A model generated the notes under the pieces. It did no database searches and was not told the DNA's origin. It saw nothing but the letters and a program-made list of their open reading frames with translations. Of a DNA stretch of 64,000 bases, positions 1-8,529 are shown piece by piece (within the stretch, counting starts at the first letter, position 1; each line of letters starts with the position of its first letter). The translations under genes were made by a program, and so were the position numbers. The DNA lies in NCBI RefSeq assembly GCF_001427865.1, contig NZ_LMHH01000001.1, positions 806,001 to 870,000 on the forward strand, read 5' to 3'. This stretch comes from Altererythrobacter sp. Root672. Its GTDB lineage: Bacteria > Pseudomonadota > Alphaproteobacteria > Sphingomonadales > Sphingomonadaceae.

Positions 1-143
1 ATCCCTACGGCGCATCGATCGAAGATGCGCGGCGCAAGCTCGAGTACGATCTGTACTACGCGAAGAACTACACGCCCTTCCTCGATCTGCTGATCCTGCT
101 GCAGACCCTGCGCGTGGTCATCTGGCCGGAGGGCTCACGCTAA
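1..143 (+). CDS. Exopolysaccharide sugar transferase, C-terminal end (partial)
   Basis: The first bases read through frame 3 to a TAA at 141-143 and encode about 46 residues, including ARRKLEYDLYYAKNY and ending LRVVIWPEGSR. The RRKLEYDLYYxKN stretch and the hydrophobic tail are typical of the extreme C-terminus of bacterial UDP-sugar:undecaprenyl-phosphate sugar transferases (EPS_sugtrans / EpsB type). These start EPS repeat-unit synthesis at the inner membrane. The stop overlaps the ATG of the next gene by one base (TAATG), so the gene belongs to the operon with prsK and prsR, which fits a PEP-CTERM/EPS locus. The rest of the gene lies outside the window. Confidence 0.75.
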   Translation, partial: PYGASIEDARRKLEYDLYYAKNYTPFLDLLILLQTLRVVIWPEGSR

Positions 144-2251
144 TGCACACGCTGTGGTCCTTCATCGCGCTGTTGCTGTACCTGCTTTGCGCCGGCTCGG
201 CGCTGGCGCTTGCGGGCTGGCTGCTGACGCCACGCAAGGATCGTGGTCCTGCCGCACGAGCAGAGGCCACGGCCCTGATCCTGACGGCTGGCTGGGCCTT
301 GAGCTTCATCGGTCTCGGCACTTCCGCAACCGGCACGGCTGTACTGCTTAGTTTCGCCAACATTGCCTGGTTCTGGGGGCTCTATCGGTTCTTCGCGCAT
401 GACGGGCGCGATCGGATCGGTGCAATTCGGTCCGTGCTGCTGGTGCTGGCGTTTGTCGAGCTTCTCCAGATCGCACTGCTGGCGCTGCAATTGCCCTATT
501 CGGGAAGCGCGTCGATCGCCCAGAGTTTCCTGGGGTTTGAGGCGACGCTGCGAGCCTTGGCCAGCATTGGCGGCCTCGTCCTCGTCCACAATCTTTACGC
601 CGGCGCGTCCAATGCTGCGCGCGAGCCGCTTCGATGGCCCGCGGCCGGTTTGACGGTCCTGTGGCTCTACGATCTCAACACGGCGACTGTTACCTATCTC
701 AGTGGGACCCACCCGGACACTTTGCAGATGCTGCGGGTGGTGCCGGCGATCGCGACGACGGCGCTATTGGCGATCGGTTCATTGCGGGACGGCGCCAATC
801 TGAGGTTCGGCCCTTCGCGCTACGTTGCATTCCGGTCGTTCTCGCTGCTGATCATCGGCGGGTATCTGCTCGCAATGGTGCTGGTGGCCCAGGGGCTTGC
901 CTACGCCGGCGGAGAGTTCGCACGGCTGATGCAGTTGGGCTTTATCGCGCTGGCAGCCGCGGCGGCACTGCTGGTGATGCCATCAAGCCGGCTTCGCGGC
1001 TGGTTGCGCGTGATCCTTTCCAAGCACTTGTTCCAGCATCGCTACGACTACCGGGCCGAGTGGCTTCGGTTCACCGACACCATGGGACGTGCCGGTCCCG
1101 GGGCTTTGCCGCTGCGCGAACGTATCGTTCAGGCGGTGGCCGACGTAACCGACAGCCCCTCGGGCCTGCTGCTCGTTCCGCGCGAGGACGGAGGGCTCAC
1201 GCTCGACACCCGCTGGCAGTGGTCCCAGGTCGAGGTCCCGACCGAAGCCCTTTCGACCGCCGGAGTGCGCTTTTTCGAAGCCAGCCGGTTCATAATCGAC
1301 CTCGATGACTTGCGCGCCGGCCGCGTGGAGGCGATCCCGGCAGCTGCCCATCCGTCGTGGCTGATGGACGAGCTTTCCGCGTGGGCGATGGTGCCGCTGG
1401 TCCACTACGACAGGCTTGTCGGCATCGTCGTGCTGGCCAGGCCGCCCATCACCCGGCGGCTCGACTGGGAAGACTTCGATTTGCTTGGCGTCGTTGGCCG
1501 TCAGCTGGCGAGCTATCTTGCCGAACAGGCCAGCCAGGACGCACTCGGCGAGGCGCTGCGGTTCGACGAGTTCAACCGCCGCATCGCCTTCGTGATGCAT
1601 GACATCAAAAACCTGGCGAGCCAGCTGTCGCTGTTGGCGCGCAATACGGAAAGACATGCCGACAAGCCGGAGTTCCGGGCCGACATGCTGATTACCCTGC
1701 GCAACAGCGCGGACAAATTGCAGGCTCTGCTCGCGCGCCTGGGTCGCTATGGCGCGCAAGGCAACGAGGCGCTGCAGACGATCGCTATCGAAGATGTCAT
1801 CGCCCGACTGGCCGAGCGTTATCGCGGCCAGCACGAGGTTGCCCTTATCGACCTGACGCCGTGCATGGTGCGAGTTGACCGGGAAGGCCTGGAGCAGGCG
1901 CTTGTCCATCTGGTCCAGAATGCCATTGAGGCCAGCGACGAACTCTCCCCGGTCATCCTGCGTCAAAGCTGCGAGGAAGGCCGTGCCGTGCTGGAGATCA
2001 TCGATTCCGGTTGCGGGATGAGCGCCGAATTCGTCCGTACCCGGCTGTTCAAGCCGTTCCACTCGTCCAAGCCTGGGGGCTTCGGCATCGGCGCGTTCGA
2101 GGCCCGAGAGCTCATTCGCGGCATGGGCGGGCAGCTCGATGTCGAATCTCGCGAGGGATTGGGCACCCGTTTCCGCATCGTGTTGCCCCTGGCCGGGACG
2201 GTCGAGCAACTCCGTTCACTCAAGACAACCAAGACTGAGGTGGCACAATGA
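143..2251 (+). CDS. prsK: PEP-CTERM system histidine kinase PrsK
   Basis: A 702-residue membrane sensor kinase. The first ~300 residues hold a run of hydrophobic segments (multi-TM). A GAF-like region follows (~330-460), then a dimerisation/phosphoacceptor segment HDIKNLASQ with the predicted phosphorylated His at about residue 486. The C-terminal HATPase domain has an N box (HLVQNAIEAS) and G boxes (DSGCGM, GGFGIGAFEA). This order, with the HDIKNL motif, matches the PrsK family that accompanies exosortase/EPS loci. Its stop overlaps the start of prsR by 4 bases (ATGA), so the pair is translationally coupled and PrsR is the expected partner. The input signal is unknown. Confidence 0.9.
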   Translation: MHTLWSFIALLLYLLCAGSALALAGWLLTPRKDRGPAARAEATALILTAGWALSFIGLGTSATGTAVLLSFANIAWFWGLYRFFAHDGRDRIGAIRSVLLVLAFVELLQIALLALQLPYSGSASIAQSFLGFEATLRALASIGGLVLVHNLYAGASNAAREPLRWPAAGLTVLWLYDLNTATVTYLSGTHPDTLQMLRVVPAIATTALLAIGSLRDGANLRFGPSRYVAFRSFSLLIIGGYLLAMVLVAQGLAYAGGEFARLMQLGFIALAAAAALLVMPSSRLRGWLRVILSKHLFQHRYDYRAEWLRFTDTMGRAGPGALPLRERIVQAVADVTDSPSGLLLVPREDGGLTLDTRWQWSQVEVPTEALSTAGVRFFEASRFIIDLDDLRAGRVEAIPAAAHPSWLMDELSAWAMVPLVHYDRLVGIVVLARPPITRRLDWEDFDLLGVVGRQLASYLAEQASQDALGEALRFDEFNRRIAFVMHDIKNLASQLSLLARNTERHADKPEFRADMLITLRNSADKLQALLARLGRYGAQGNEALQTIAIEDVIARLAERYRGQHEVALIDLTPCMVRVDREGLEQALVHLVQNAIEASDELSPVILRQSCEEGRAVLEIIDSGCGMSAEFVRTRLFKPFHSSKPGGFGIGAFEARELIRGMGGQLDVESREGLGTRFRIVLPLAGTVEQLRSLKTTKTEVAQ

Positions 2252-3612
2252 CCGTCACGAAACCCAAGCTCCTGATCGTCGAGGACGATCAGGGCCTGCA
2301 GGCCCAGCTCAAATGGGCGTACGAGGATTTCGAGGTGGTGATCGCGGGCGACCGCGCCAGCGCCATCGCGGCGTTGCGAGCGGACGAACCCGCCGTCGTG
2401 ACGCTCGACCTCGGATTGCCGCCAGATCCCGATGGAACCACCGAAGGGTTTGCCGTGCTCAACGAGATCATGGCGCTTAAGCCTGACACCAAAGTCATCG
2501 TCGCTACCGGCCACGGCGCTCGCGAAAGCGCGCTCAATGCCATCGAATGCGGGGCCTACGATTTCTACCAGAAGCCGGTGGACATCGAGCAGCTCGGCCT
2601 GATCGTTCGGCGCGCGCTCAACCTGCATCGGATCGAAGCCGAAAACCGCGCGCTGGCCGAGCGGGCTGGCGATGAAAACACTGTTCTGGGCGGCCTTATC
2701 ACCGCTGCTCCCGAGATGGTTCGCGTGGCCCGCACGATCGAGCGCGTCGCCAATGCCAATGTCTCGGTCATGCTGCTCGGTGCCAGCGGTACCGGCAAGG
2801 AACTCTTGGCGAAGGGCCTGCACCAGGTCAGTGACCGGAAAAGCGGCGCGTTCGTCGCCATCAATTGCGCGGCGATTCCCGAGAACCTGCTCGAGAGCGA
2901 GCTGTTCGGGCACGAGAAGGGAGCCTTCACCGGCGCGGTCAAGACGACCGAGGGCAAGATCGAGCTCGCCAATGGCGGCACACTGTTCCTCGACGAAGTG
3001 GGCGACATCCCGCTGCCGCTTCAGGTGAAACTGCTGCGGTTCCTGCAAGAGCGCCAGATCGAGCGCGTCGGCGGCCGCAAGGCGATCGATGTCGACACCC
3101 GTATCGTCTGCGCCACGCACCAGGACCTCGAGGCGATGATTGCCGATGGGCGCTTCCGCGAGGACTTGTTCTACCGCCTGGCAGAGGTGGTGGTGAAAAT
3201 ACCGTCGCTGGCCGAACGGCCCGGCGATGCCGCGCTGCTGGCAAAAGCTTTTCTCAAGCGCTTCGCGCGCGAGATGAACCCTCAGATCAGCGGTTTCTCG
3301 CCCGACGCGCTGGCGGCCATCGATGCCTGGGGCTGGCCAGGCAACGTGCGGGAGTTGGAGAACCGGGTGAAGCGGGCGGTCATCATGGCCGACGGCAAGC
3401 TCGTCACCGCTGGCGATCTCGATCTGCAGCAGGGTGGGGAGGACGATCCCGATGTCCTCAACCTCAAGAGCGCTCGCGAGCGGGCGGACCGTAAGGTCAT
3501 TCGCCACGCGCTGGCGCGGAGCGAGGGCAATATCTCCAGCACGGCGCGCCTGCTCGGGATCAGCCGGCCAACCCTCTATGACTTGCTGAAGCAGTATGGG
3601 CTGCAGGCCTAA
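2248..3612 (+). CDS. prsR: PEP-CTERM-box sigma-54 response regulator PrsR
   Basis: A 454-residue NtrC-type activator. The receiver domain (1-125) has acidic residues in LIVEDD, the phosphoacceptor Asp54 in TLDLGLPPD and the conserved Lys in YQKPVD. The AAA+ domain carries Walker A GASGTGKE (~178-185), the sigma-54 contact loop GAFTGA (~225-230), Walker B GTLFLDEVGDI and the arginine-finger region. The C-terminus is a Fis-type helix-turn-helix (ARLLGISRPTLYDLLKQYG). It should activate sigma-54 promoters of EPS/PEP-CTERM genes after phosphorylation by PrsK. No convincing GG-N10-GC promoter was found by eye in this window, so the targets are probably upstream. Confidence 0.92.
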   Translation: MTVTKPKLLIVEDDQGLQAQLKWAYEDFEVVIAGDRASAIAALRADEPAVVTLDLGLPPDPDGTTEGFAVLNEIMALKPDTKVIVATGHGARESALNAIECGAYDFYQKPVDIEQLGLIVRRALNLHRIEAENRALAERAGDENTVLGGLITAAPEMVRVARTIERVANANVSVMLLGASGTGKELLAKGLHQVSDRKSGAFVAINCAAIPENLLESELFGHEKGAFTGAVKTTEGKIELANGGTLFLDEVGDIPLPLQVKLLRFLQERQIERVGGRKAIDVDTRIVCATHQDLEAMIADGRFREDLFYRLAEVVVKIPSLAERPGDAALLAKAFLKRFAREMNPQISGFSPDALAAIDAWGWPGNVRELENRVKRAVIMADGKLVTAGDLDLQQGGEDDPDVLNLKSARERADRKVIRHALARSEGNISSTARLLGISRPTLYDLLKQYGLQA

Positions 3613-5368
3613 CCTGCGTGTCTGCCTGATCGCTGCGGTTGTTCTCGCAGCCAGCCCGGCGGCGGTAGCCGCTCCGGGGCGCGATCTCGTATCCGAAGCG
3701 GAGGCCGCCCTCGATCGGGGTGACGGTATCGCGGCGGAACTCGCAGCGAAGCGCGCGCTCGATGCGGGTGTATCGAGCGCGCAGATTTCCGCCGTCGCGG
3801 GAGAAGCAGAGTTGCTGCAGGGCGATCTGGCAGCGGCCCGCAAGTGGCTGGGAACCGAGAACTTCTCGGACGCCACGCAAGAGCGGGGCTTGCGAGCGCT
3901 CGCTCGGCTGGAGATCGAAGAAGGCGACTTCAGTGCTGCTACGCGGGCCTATGACCGCGCCCTGGCGGATGGTCATGGGTCGGCACAGCTTTGGGTCGAT
4001 GTCGGACGGTTCCGCTATCGGTCAGGACAACACCACATGGCGCTCGAGGCGGCCAGAACGGCCCTTGAGGCCGACGGGAATGATCCCCGTGCTCTCGAAT
4101 TCCGCGGACAGCTGGCGCGCGACGCCGTCGGCCCGGTCGCCGCGCTGCCGTGGTTCGAGAAGGGCCTGGAACGGGCGCCGGACGACCTCTCCCAACTCGG
4201 TGAGTATGCTGCGACTTTGGCGGAGGCCGGGCGCAACGTGGATATGCTGCGCGTGGCTCGCCGAATGGTGGCGATCGATCCGCGCGATCCGCGCGCGTAT
4301 TTCCTCCAGGCCGTGCTGGCGGCAAGAGCCGGGCACGCGGGGCTTGCGCGTAGGCTGCTGGATCGAACCAACGGGGCCTATGACGACACGCCTGCCGCGC
4401 AGCTTCTTTCCGGAATACTCGAACTGCGCAATGGGAGTGCCAAGCTCGCCGCCGAGCAGCTTGAGACGCTGACACAAGCCCAGCCCGACAACGGCAACGC
4501 GGCGATGCTGCTCGCAAGGGCGTTGCTTTCCAGCGGCGACGCCGAGGGGGTTGTGGCGCGCTTTCGCGCAGCTGCCGACCGTCCGGATGCCTCGCCGTAC
4601 CTGCTGACCATGGTTGGACGGGCCTATGAGCAAATGGGCCTGCGTCTGGAAGCGGCGCGCTACCTCGATCGCGCCGCGCGCCCAAGGCCGGCGATGATGG
4701 CGGTGCTTCCCGTTACTGCGGGTAGTTCGAGCGGGCCGGAGGCTCAGTCAGCCGTACGGCTATTGCGGCAGATGCTGGCGCAGGGACGCAGGGCGGAAGC
4801 GATCGCGACGGCCAACCGGGTAGGTCTCGAATATGCCGGTTCGGCCGACGTGGAGATCCTTGGAGGCGACGTGGCCCTGCTGGCGGGCAATCCCCGGGCA
4901 GCGCTCGGTGTCTATTCGCGGGCGGCGCAAGTCCGCCGGGATTTCTCGCTGGTCGAGCGAATGGTGGCGGCGCAGCGAATGATGGGGCGGGAACAGGACG
5001 CCAGGCGATTGCTGGCAGAGTATCTCACCCACAACCCGCGATCCGTCCCTGCGGCGGCGCTGCTGGGCAGGATAGAAGGGCAGGGAGGCAACCTGTCGGA
5101 AGCCGTGGCGCTGCTCGGCTTTGCCAATGACTCTACCGGCCGACAGGATCCGCTCTTGCTGGCCGATCTGTCCGAGATTGGCGCCCGACGAGGTGACCTG
5201 GCGACTGAGACGGCGCAACGCGCCTATCAGTTGCAGCGAAGCAACCCGCGCATCGCAGCGACGCTTGCGAGGCTGTTAGAGGCCGATGGCGCCGGCGGAA
5301 CCCAGGCGAACGCGCTTCTCGCCAAAGTGCAGCGGACTGCGAGCGGGACCTTACTCGCCCAGCAGTAG
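3596..5368 (+). CDS. Secreted tetratricopeptide-repeat protein (PrsT position)
   Basis: A 590-residue protein whose start overlaps the end of prsR by 17 bases. It begins with a short basic n-region, a hydrophobic core and an Ala-rich cleavage site (AAVAAPG), so it is probably exported to the periplasm. The rest is made of repeated helical units with TPR spacing (for example DARRLLAEYLTHNPRSVPA and similar A/L/Y-rich units). The PEP-CTERM protein PrsT is a TPR lipoprotein of roughly 900 residues in the same genomic position. This one is shorter and its signal peptide shows no clear lipobox Cys at the cleavage site, so I call it PrsT-like by context only. It may scaffold EPS export or assembly. 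Confidence 0.7.
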   Translation: MGCRPNLRVCLIAAVVLAASPAAVAAPGRDLVSEAEAALDRGDGIAAELAAKRALDAGVSSAQISAVAGEAELLQGDLAAARKWLGTENFSDATQERGLRALARLEIEEGDFSAATRAYDRALADGHGSAQLWVDVGRFRYRSGQHHMALEAARTALEADGNDPRALEFRGQLARDAVGPVAALPWFEKGLERAPDDLSQLGEYAATLAEAGRNVDMLRVARRMVAIDPRDPRAYFLQAVLAARAGHAGLARRLLDRTNGAYDDTPAAQLLSGILELRNGSAKLAAEQLETLTQAQPDNGNAAMLLARALLSSGDAEGVVARFRAAADRPDASPYLLTMVGRAYEQMGLRLEAARYLDRAARPRPAMMAVLPVTAGSSSGPEAQSAVRLLRQMLAQGRRAEAIATANRVGLEYAGSADVEILGGDVALLAGNPRAALGVYSRAAQVRRDFSLVERMVAAQRMMGREQDARRLLAEYLTHNPRSVPAAALLGRIEGQGGNLSEAVALLGFANDSTGRQDPLLLADLSEIGARRGDLATETAQRAYQLQRSNPRIAATLARLLEADGAGGTQANALLAKVQRTASGTLLAQQ

Positions 5369-5421
5369 CGAAACGCGCCGGCCATCTGGACAGCGGGGCC
5401 TGGTACGGGCAGTTCGCGAGC

Positions 5422-6402
5422 ATGGCACTAGCCCGTATTGCAGGCGGCATCGACCCGCTCGTTCGCCTCCTGTTGCTGGCGATTCTGCTCGCCACCTTCC
5501 TGCCCGTGTCTGCCGAGTACCGGCCGCTTGCCCAAGGGGTCTCCAACGGGGCGATCTTCGTCCTGTTCCTGCTCAACGGACTGCGTCTCCCGCGGGCAGA
5601 AGTGCTGCGCGGGATGCGGCATCTCCGGCTGTTGTTGCCGCTGGCGATCTGGTGCTTTGCGGTGATGGGCCTCGCAGGATGGGGCCTGGCGAAGGCGGGT
5701 GCCGCACTGGCCCTGCCACCGCAGGTCGCGCTGGGCTTGTTGTTCCTCGGCGTCTTGCCTTCGACAGTGCAGTCGGCGACGGCCTACTCATCGCTCGCCG
5801 GCGGCAATGTCGCCGTTTCTGTCGTGGCTGCGGCGTTCCTCAACATCCTCGGCGTGTTCCTGAGCGCGCCGCTGTTCTCTCTCGTGGCGGGGAGCAAGGC
5901 TGCTGGCTTCGACATCGACTCGCTTGAACGGGTGGCCCTGATCCTGCTCGTCCCCTTCATCATCGGCCAGATCGCGCAAGGCAGGGTCGGGCACCTGGTG
6001 AAGGAGCATCGCCAGCTCGCGACGTGGATGGATCGCACCTCGATCGCGATTGCCGTCTATGTGGCGTTCTCAGGGGCCGTGGAGCAGGGTCTGTGGCAAA
6101 AGGTCGACCTGGCCGCCTGGGCCTCGCTCATCGCGCTGGTTGGCCTGTTTCTGGTCATCGGCTTTGCCGGATCCTGGCTGCTTGGTGGGGCGATCAAGCT
6201 GAGACGGGACGATCGCATCGCGTTCCTGTTCGCCGGAGCGCAGAAGAGCATCGCCCTGGGCGCCCCGTTGGCGAGCCTGCTGTTCCCTCCGGCTGTGGCG
6301 GGGCTGCTGCTCTTGCCGGTGCTGACTTACCACCTGCTACAGCTGGTGATCTCGGCCCCGCTGGCCAACCGGTTCAGTCGCCGCGCAGAGCTTCCTCGAT
6401 AG
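5422..6402 (+). CDS. Bile acid:sodium symporter family membrane protein (YfeH/SBF-like)
   Basis: A 326-residue, almost entirely hydrophobic protein with about ten predicted TM segments. It contains the family signature FLGVLPSTVQSATAYSSLAGGN, a helix break with polar residues typical of the SBF-like transporters, and a later GAQKSIALGAPLAS motif. Family members are thought to be Na+-coupled transporters of organic anions; the substrate here is unknown. The gene starts 53 bases after the TPR gene and may be co-transcribed with it. Its last 29 bases overlap the 3' end of the convergent DUF475 gene. Confidence 0.82.
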   Translation: MALARIAGGIDPLVRLLLLAILLATFLPVSAEYRPLAQGVSNGAIFVLFLLNGLRLPRAEVLRGMRHLRLLLPLAIWCFAVMGLAGWGLAKAGAALALPPQVALGLLFLGVLPSTVQSATAYSSLAGGNVAVSVVAAAFLNILGVFLSAPLFSLVAGSKAAGFDIDSLERVALILLVPFIIGQIAQGRVGHLVKEHRQLATWMDRTSIAIAVYVAFSGAVEQGLWQKVDLAAWASLIALVGLFLVIGFAGSWLLGGAIKLRRDDRIAFLFAGAQKSIALGAPLASLLFPPAVAGLLLLPVLTYHLLQLVISAPLANRFSRRAELPR

Positions 6403-7438
6403 GATCGGGATGGCTCCGGTTGTGGCGGACGGACCACCACAGCGAAATACCGATCAGCGTGGCGCCGATCAGGCCGGTGATGGTCTCCGGAATGTGGAAG
6501 TGGGCCGACAGCAGCATGATCGCGCCCAGGGCAATGATCGCCCAGAACGCCCCGTGCTCGAGATAGCGGTACTCCGAGAGGGTTCCCTTCTGCACCAGCA
6601 TAATCGTCATCGAACGGACGAACATCGCGCCGATCGAAAGCCCGAGGGCGATCACGATCATGTTGTTGGACAGGGCGAAGGCGCCGATCACGCCGTCGAA
6701 GCTGAACGAGGCGTCGAGCACGTTGAGGTAGATGAACCCGCCGAGGCCCGATCGCACGACCACGCCCGTTGCCGCACGAGCTTCCTCTTTGAGCTCGAGG
6801 ATCTTACCCACGGCCTCGACGCCAATGAAAGTGACCAGGCCGAGCAGGCCGGCGGTGAGGAACGTCAACGCGTCCTCTTCGGGCAGCAGCAGCGAAATGA
6901 AGTAGAGCGTGACCAGCAGGAACGCGATCTCAACCGCTTCGATGCGCGAGAACTTAGCCAGCTTTTCCTCGACGACCGAAATCCAGTGCACGTCTTTATC
7001 AGCGTCGAAGAAGAACTTCAGGCCCACCATGGCCAGGAACGCGCCGCCGAACCCGGCGATGCCGACGTGAGCGCTCGACACGATTTCCTCGTAGCGCACC
7101 GGGTCGTTTAGTGAGAGATGGATAGTCTCTAGCGGGCCGAGACCCGCGGCTATTGCGACGATCGCCAGCGGAAAGACGATCCGCATGCCGAACACCGCGA
7201 AGACCATGCCCCAGGTAAGGAACCGGCGCTGCCAGACCTTGTCCATCTCGTCGAGGACGGTGGCGTTGACCACCGCGTTGTCGAACGAGAGCGAGATCTC
7301 CAGCACCGAGAGCACGATCACGATCCACAGCATCGAAAGCGTGCCCGATGCCGTCCCTGTCAGCTCCCAGCCGTACCACACCGCCAGGGCGAGGCAGACC
7401 AGAGTGAAGACGATCGATCCCTTGTAGTAGCGCAGCAC
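6374..7438 (-). CDS. DUF475 (TerC-like) integral membrane protein
   Basis: A 354-residue multi-pass membrane protein starting MLRYYKGSIVF. It has the DUF475 hallmarks: an acidic residue pair in the TM segment SLSFDNAVVNATVLDEM, and a second similar segment LDASFSFDGVIGAFALSNNM near the C-terminal half. The two FDN/FDG motifs are the paired half-repeats that relate this family to TerC/YceF-type metal-associated membrane proteins. The function is unproven; metal export or metal loading of exported proteins is suggested for TerC relatives. It is convergent with, and overlaps, the SBF-like gene. Confidence 0.85.
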   Translation of the reverse strand: MLRYYKGSIVFTLVCLALAVWYGWELTGTASGTLSMLWIVIVLSVLEISLSFDNAVVNATVLDEMDKVWQRRFLTWGMVFAVFGMRIVFPLAIVAIAAGLGPLETIHLSLNDPVRYEEIVSSAHVGIAGFGGAFLAMVGLKFFFDADKDVHWISVVEEKLAKFSRIEAVEIAFLLVTLYFISLLLPEEDALTFLTAGLLGLVTFIGVEAVGKILELKEEARAATGVVVRSGLGGFIYLNVLDASFSFDGVIGAFALSNNMIVIALGLSIGAMFVRSMTIMLVQKGTLSEYRYLEHGAFWAIIALGAIMLLSAHFHIPETITGLIGATLIGISLWWSVRHNRSHPDPIEEALRGD

Positions 7439-7528
7439 GTCGGTTTCCTATCGGACTTGCGCGCGCCATAGCGGGCGCGGCATTGAACGCAAGCGACCCT
7501 CGTTCATGATCTCCACCGGTCGAACCTG

Positions 7529-8395
7529 CTAGCCGGGCTGATAGGTCTGCGCTTCGCCCGGAAAGGTCCGGGCTTTCACTTCCGCGGCGTAGGCCTCTGC
7601 AGCGGCCGAGATGCGGCTGGCGAGGTCGTCATAGCGCTTCACGAACCGCGGCACCCGCTCGAACATGCCGAGCATGTCGTCGGTCACCAGGACCTGGCCG
7701 TCGCACTGGGCGGAGCCGCCGATGCCGATGACGGGGCAGGGCACCGCCTTGGTAACCTCGACCGCCAGAGGTTCGACCACGCCTTCGACCACGATGGCAA
7801 AAGCGCCGGCGTTGGCGAGGCTCCGCGCGTCGCTGATGATCTTTCCGGCCTCGACATCGCCTCGTCCGCGCGCGCCGTAGCCGCCGAGGACGTTGACCGC
7901 CTGCGGCGTCAGGCCGACGTGGCCCATTACCGGGATGCCGCGCTTGATCAGGAATTCGACCGTCTCGGCCATGGCTTCGCCGCCTTCGAGCTTGACCGCT
8001 GCGGCCCCGCTCGCCTTGAGCAGGTAGGAAGCGCTTTCGAAGGCCTGTGCGGGCGAGGCTTCGTAGGAGCCGAACGGCATGTCGACTACCACCACCGCGT
8101 GATAGCTGCCGCGCACCACCGCAGCGGTGTGATTGGCCATCATCTCCTGCGTGACCGGAACGGTGGACTCCAGCCCGTAAATTACCTGGCCAAGGGAATC
8201 GCCCACCAGCAGCACATCGCAATGGGCATCGAGTAACTGCGCCTGCCGCGCCGTGTAGGCGGTGAGCATGACGATAGGCTCGGCCGTAACGCCATCCTGC
8301 TTGCGCTTGCGGATGGCCGGGACGGTCAGGCGCCGCATCGGCTGCGGTGTCGGATGAGCGCGGCTGGTCGAGGTGTCGAGCTGGAACGTGGACAT
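7529..8395 (-). CDS. panB: 3-methyl-2-oxobutanoate hydroxymethyltransferase PanB
   Basis: A 288-residue cytosolic enzyme of pantothenate (CoA) biosynthesis that transfers a hydroxymethyl group from 5,10-methylene-THF to alpha-ketoisovalerate. It shows [14 protein letters not shown], the Mg2+ ligand region [12 protein letters not shown], the DMPFGSYE block, [18 protein letters not shown] and the catalytic-Glu segment IVVEGV. Length and order match the family closely. An extra N-terminal segment of ~25 polar residues precedes the conserved TVPAIRKRK start, so a later start is possible. panC is not in the window. It is divergent from the amino-acid permease. Confidence 0.95.
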   Translation of the reverse strand: MSTFQLDTSTSRAHPTPQPMRRLTVPAIRKRKQDGVTAEPIVMLTAYTARQAQLLDAHCDVLLVGDSLGQVIYGLESTVPVTQEMMANHTAAVVRGSYHAVVVVDMPFGSYEASPAQAFESASYLLKASGAAAVKLEGGEAMAETVEFLIKRGIPVMGHVGLTPQAVNVLGGYGARGRGDVEAGKIISDARSLANAGAFAIVVEGVVEPLAVEVTKAVPCPVIGIGGSAQCDGQVLVTDDMLGMFERVPRFVKRYDDLASRISAAAEAYAAEVKARTFPGEAQTYQPG

Positions 8396-8529
8396 GAACG
8401 GCTTGTAGAGCCCTTGCGGTCGCTGTGCAAAGGACCAGCAACGCGCTTGCCTTGCGCACGAATGCGGTTAGCTTCGCAACCAATCGAGGGGTCGGTGCCG
8501 TTCCAAGTGTGCCGAAGTGGGAGAACCGC

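Noticed and set aside
1963-3876. A 637-codon minus-strand frame across prsK, prsR and the TPR gene
   Set aside because: It spans three well-supported plus-strand genes, has no recognisable domain and no promoter or ribosome-binding site.
5421-5450. Sigma-54 promoter at TGGCACTAGCCCGTATTGC
   Set aside because: The GG and GC elements are separated by more than the required 10 bases, and the site lies in the SBF-like gene start.
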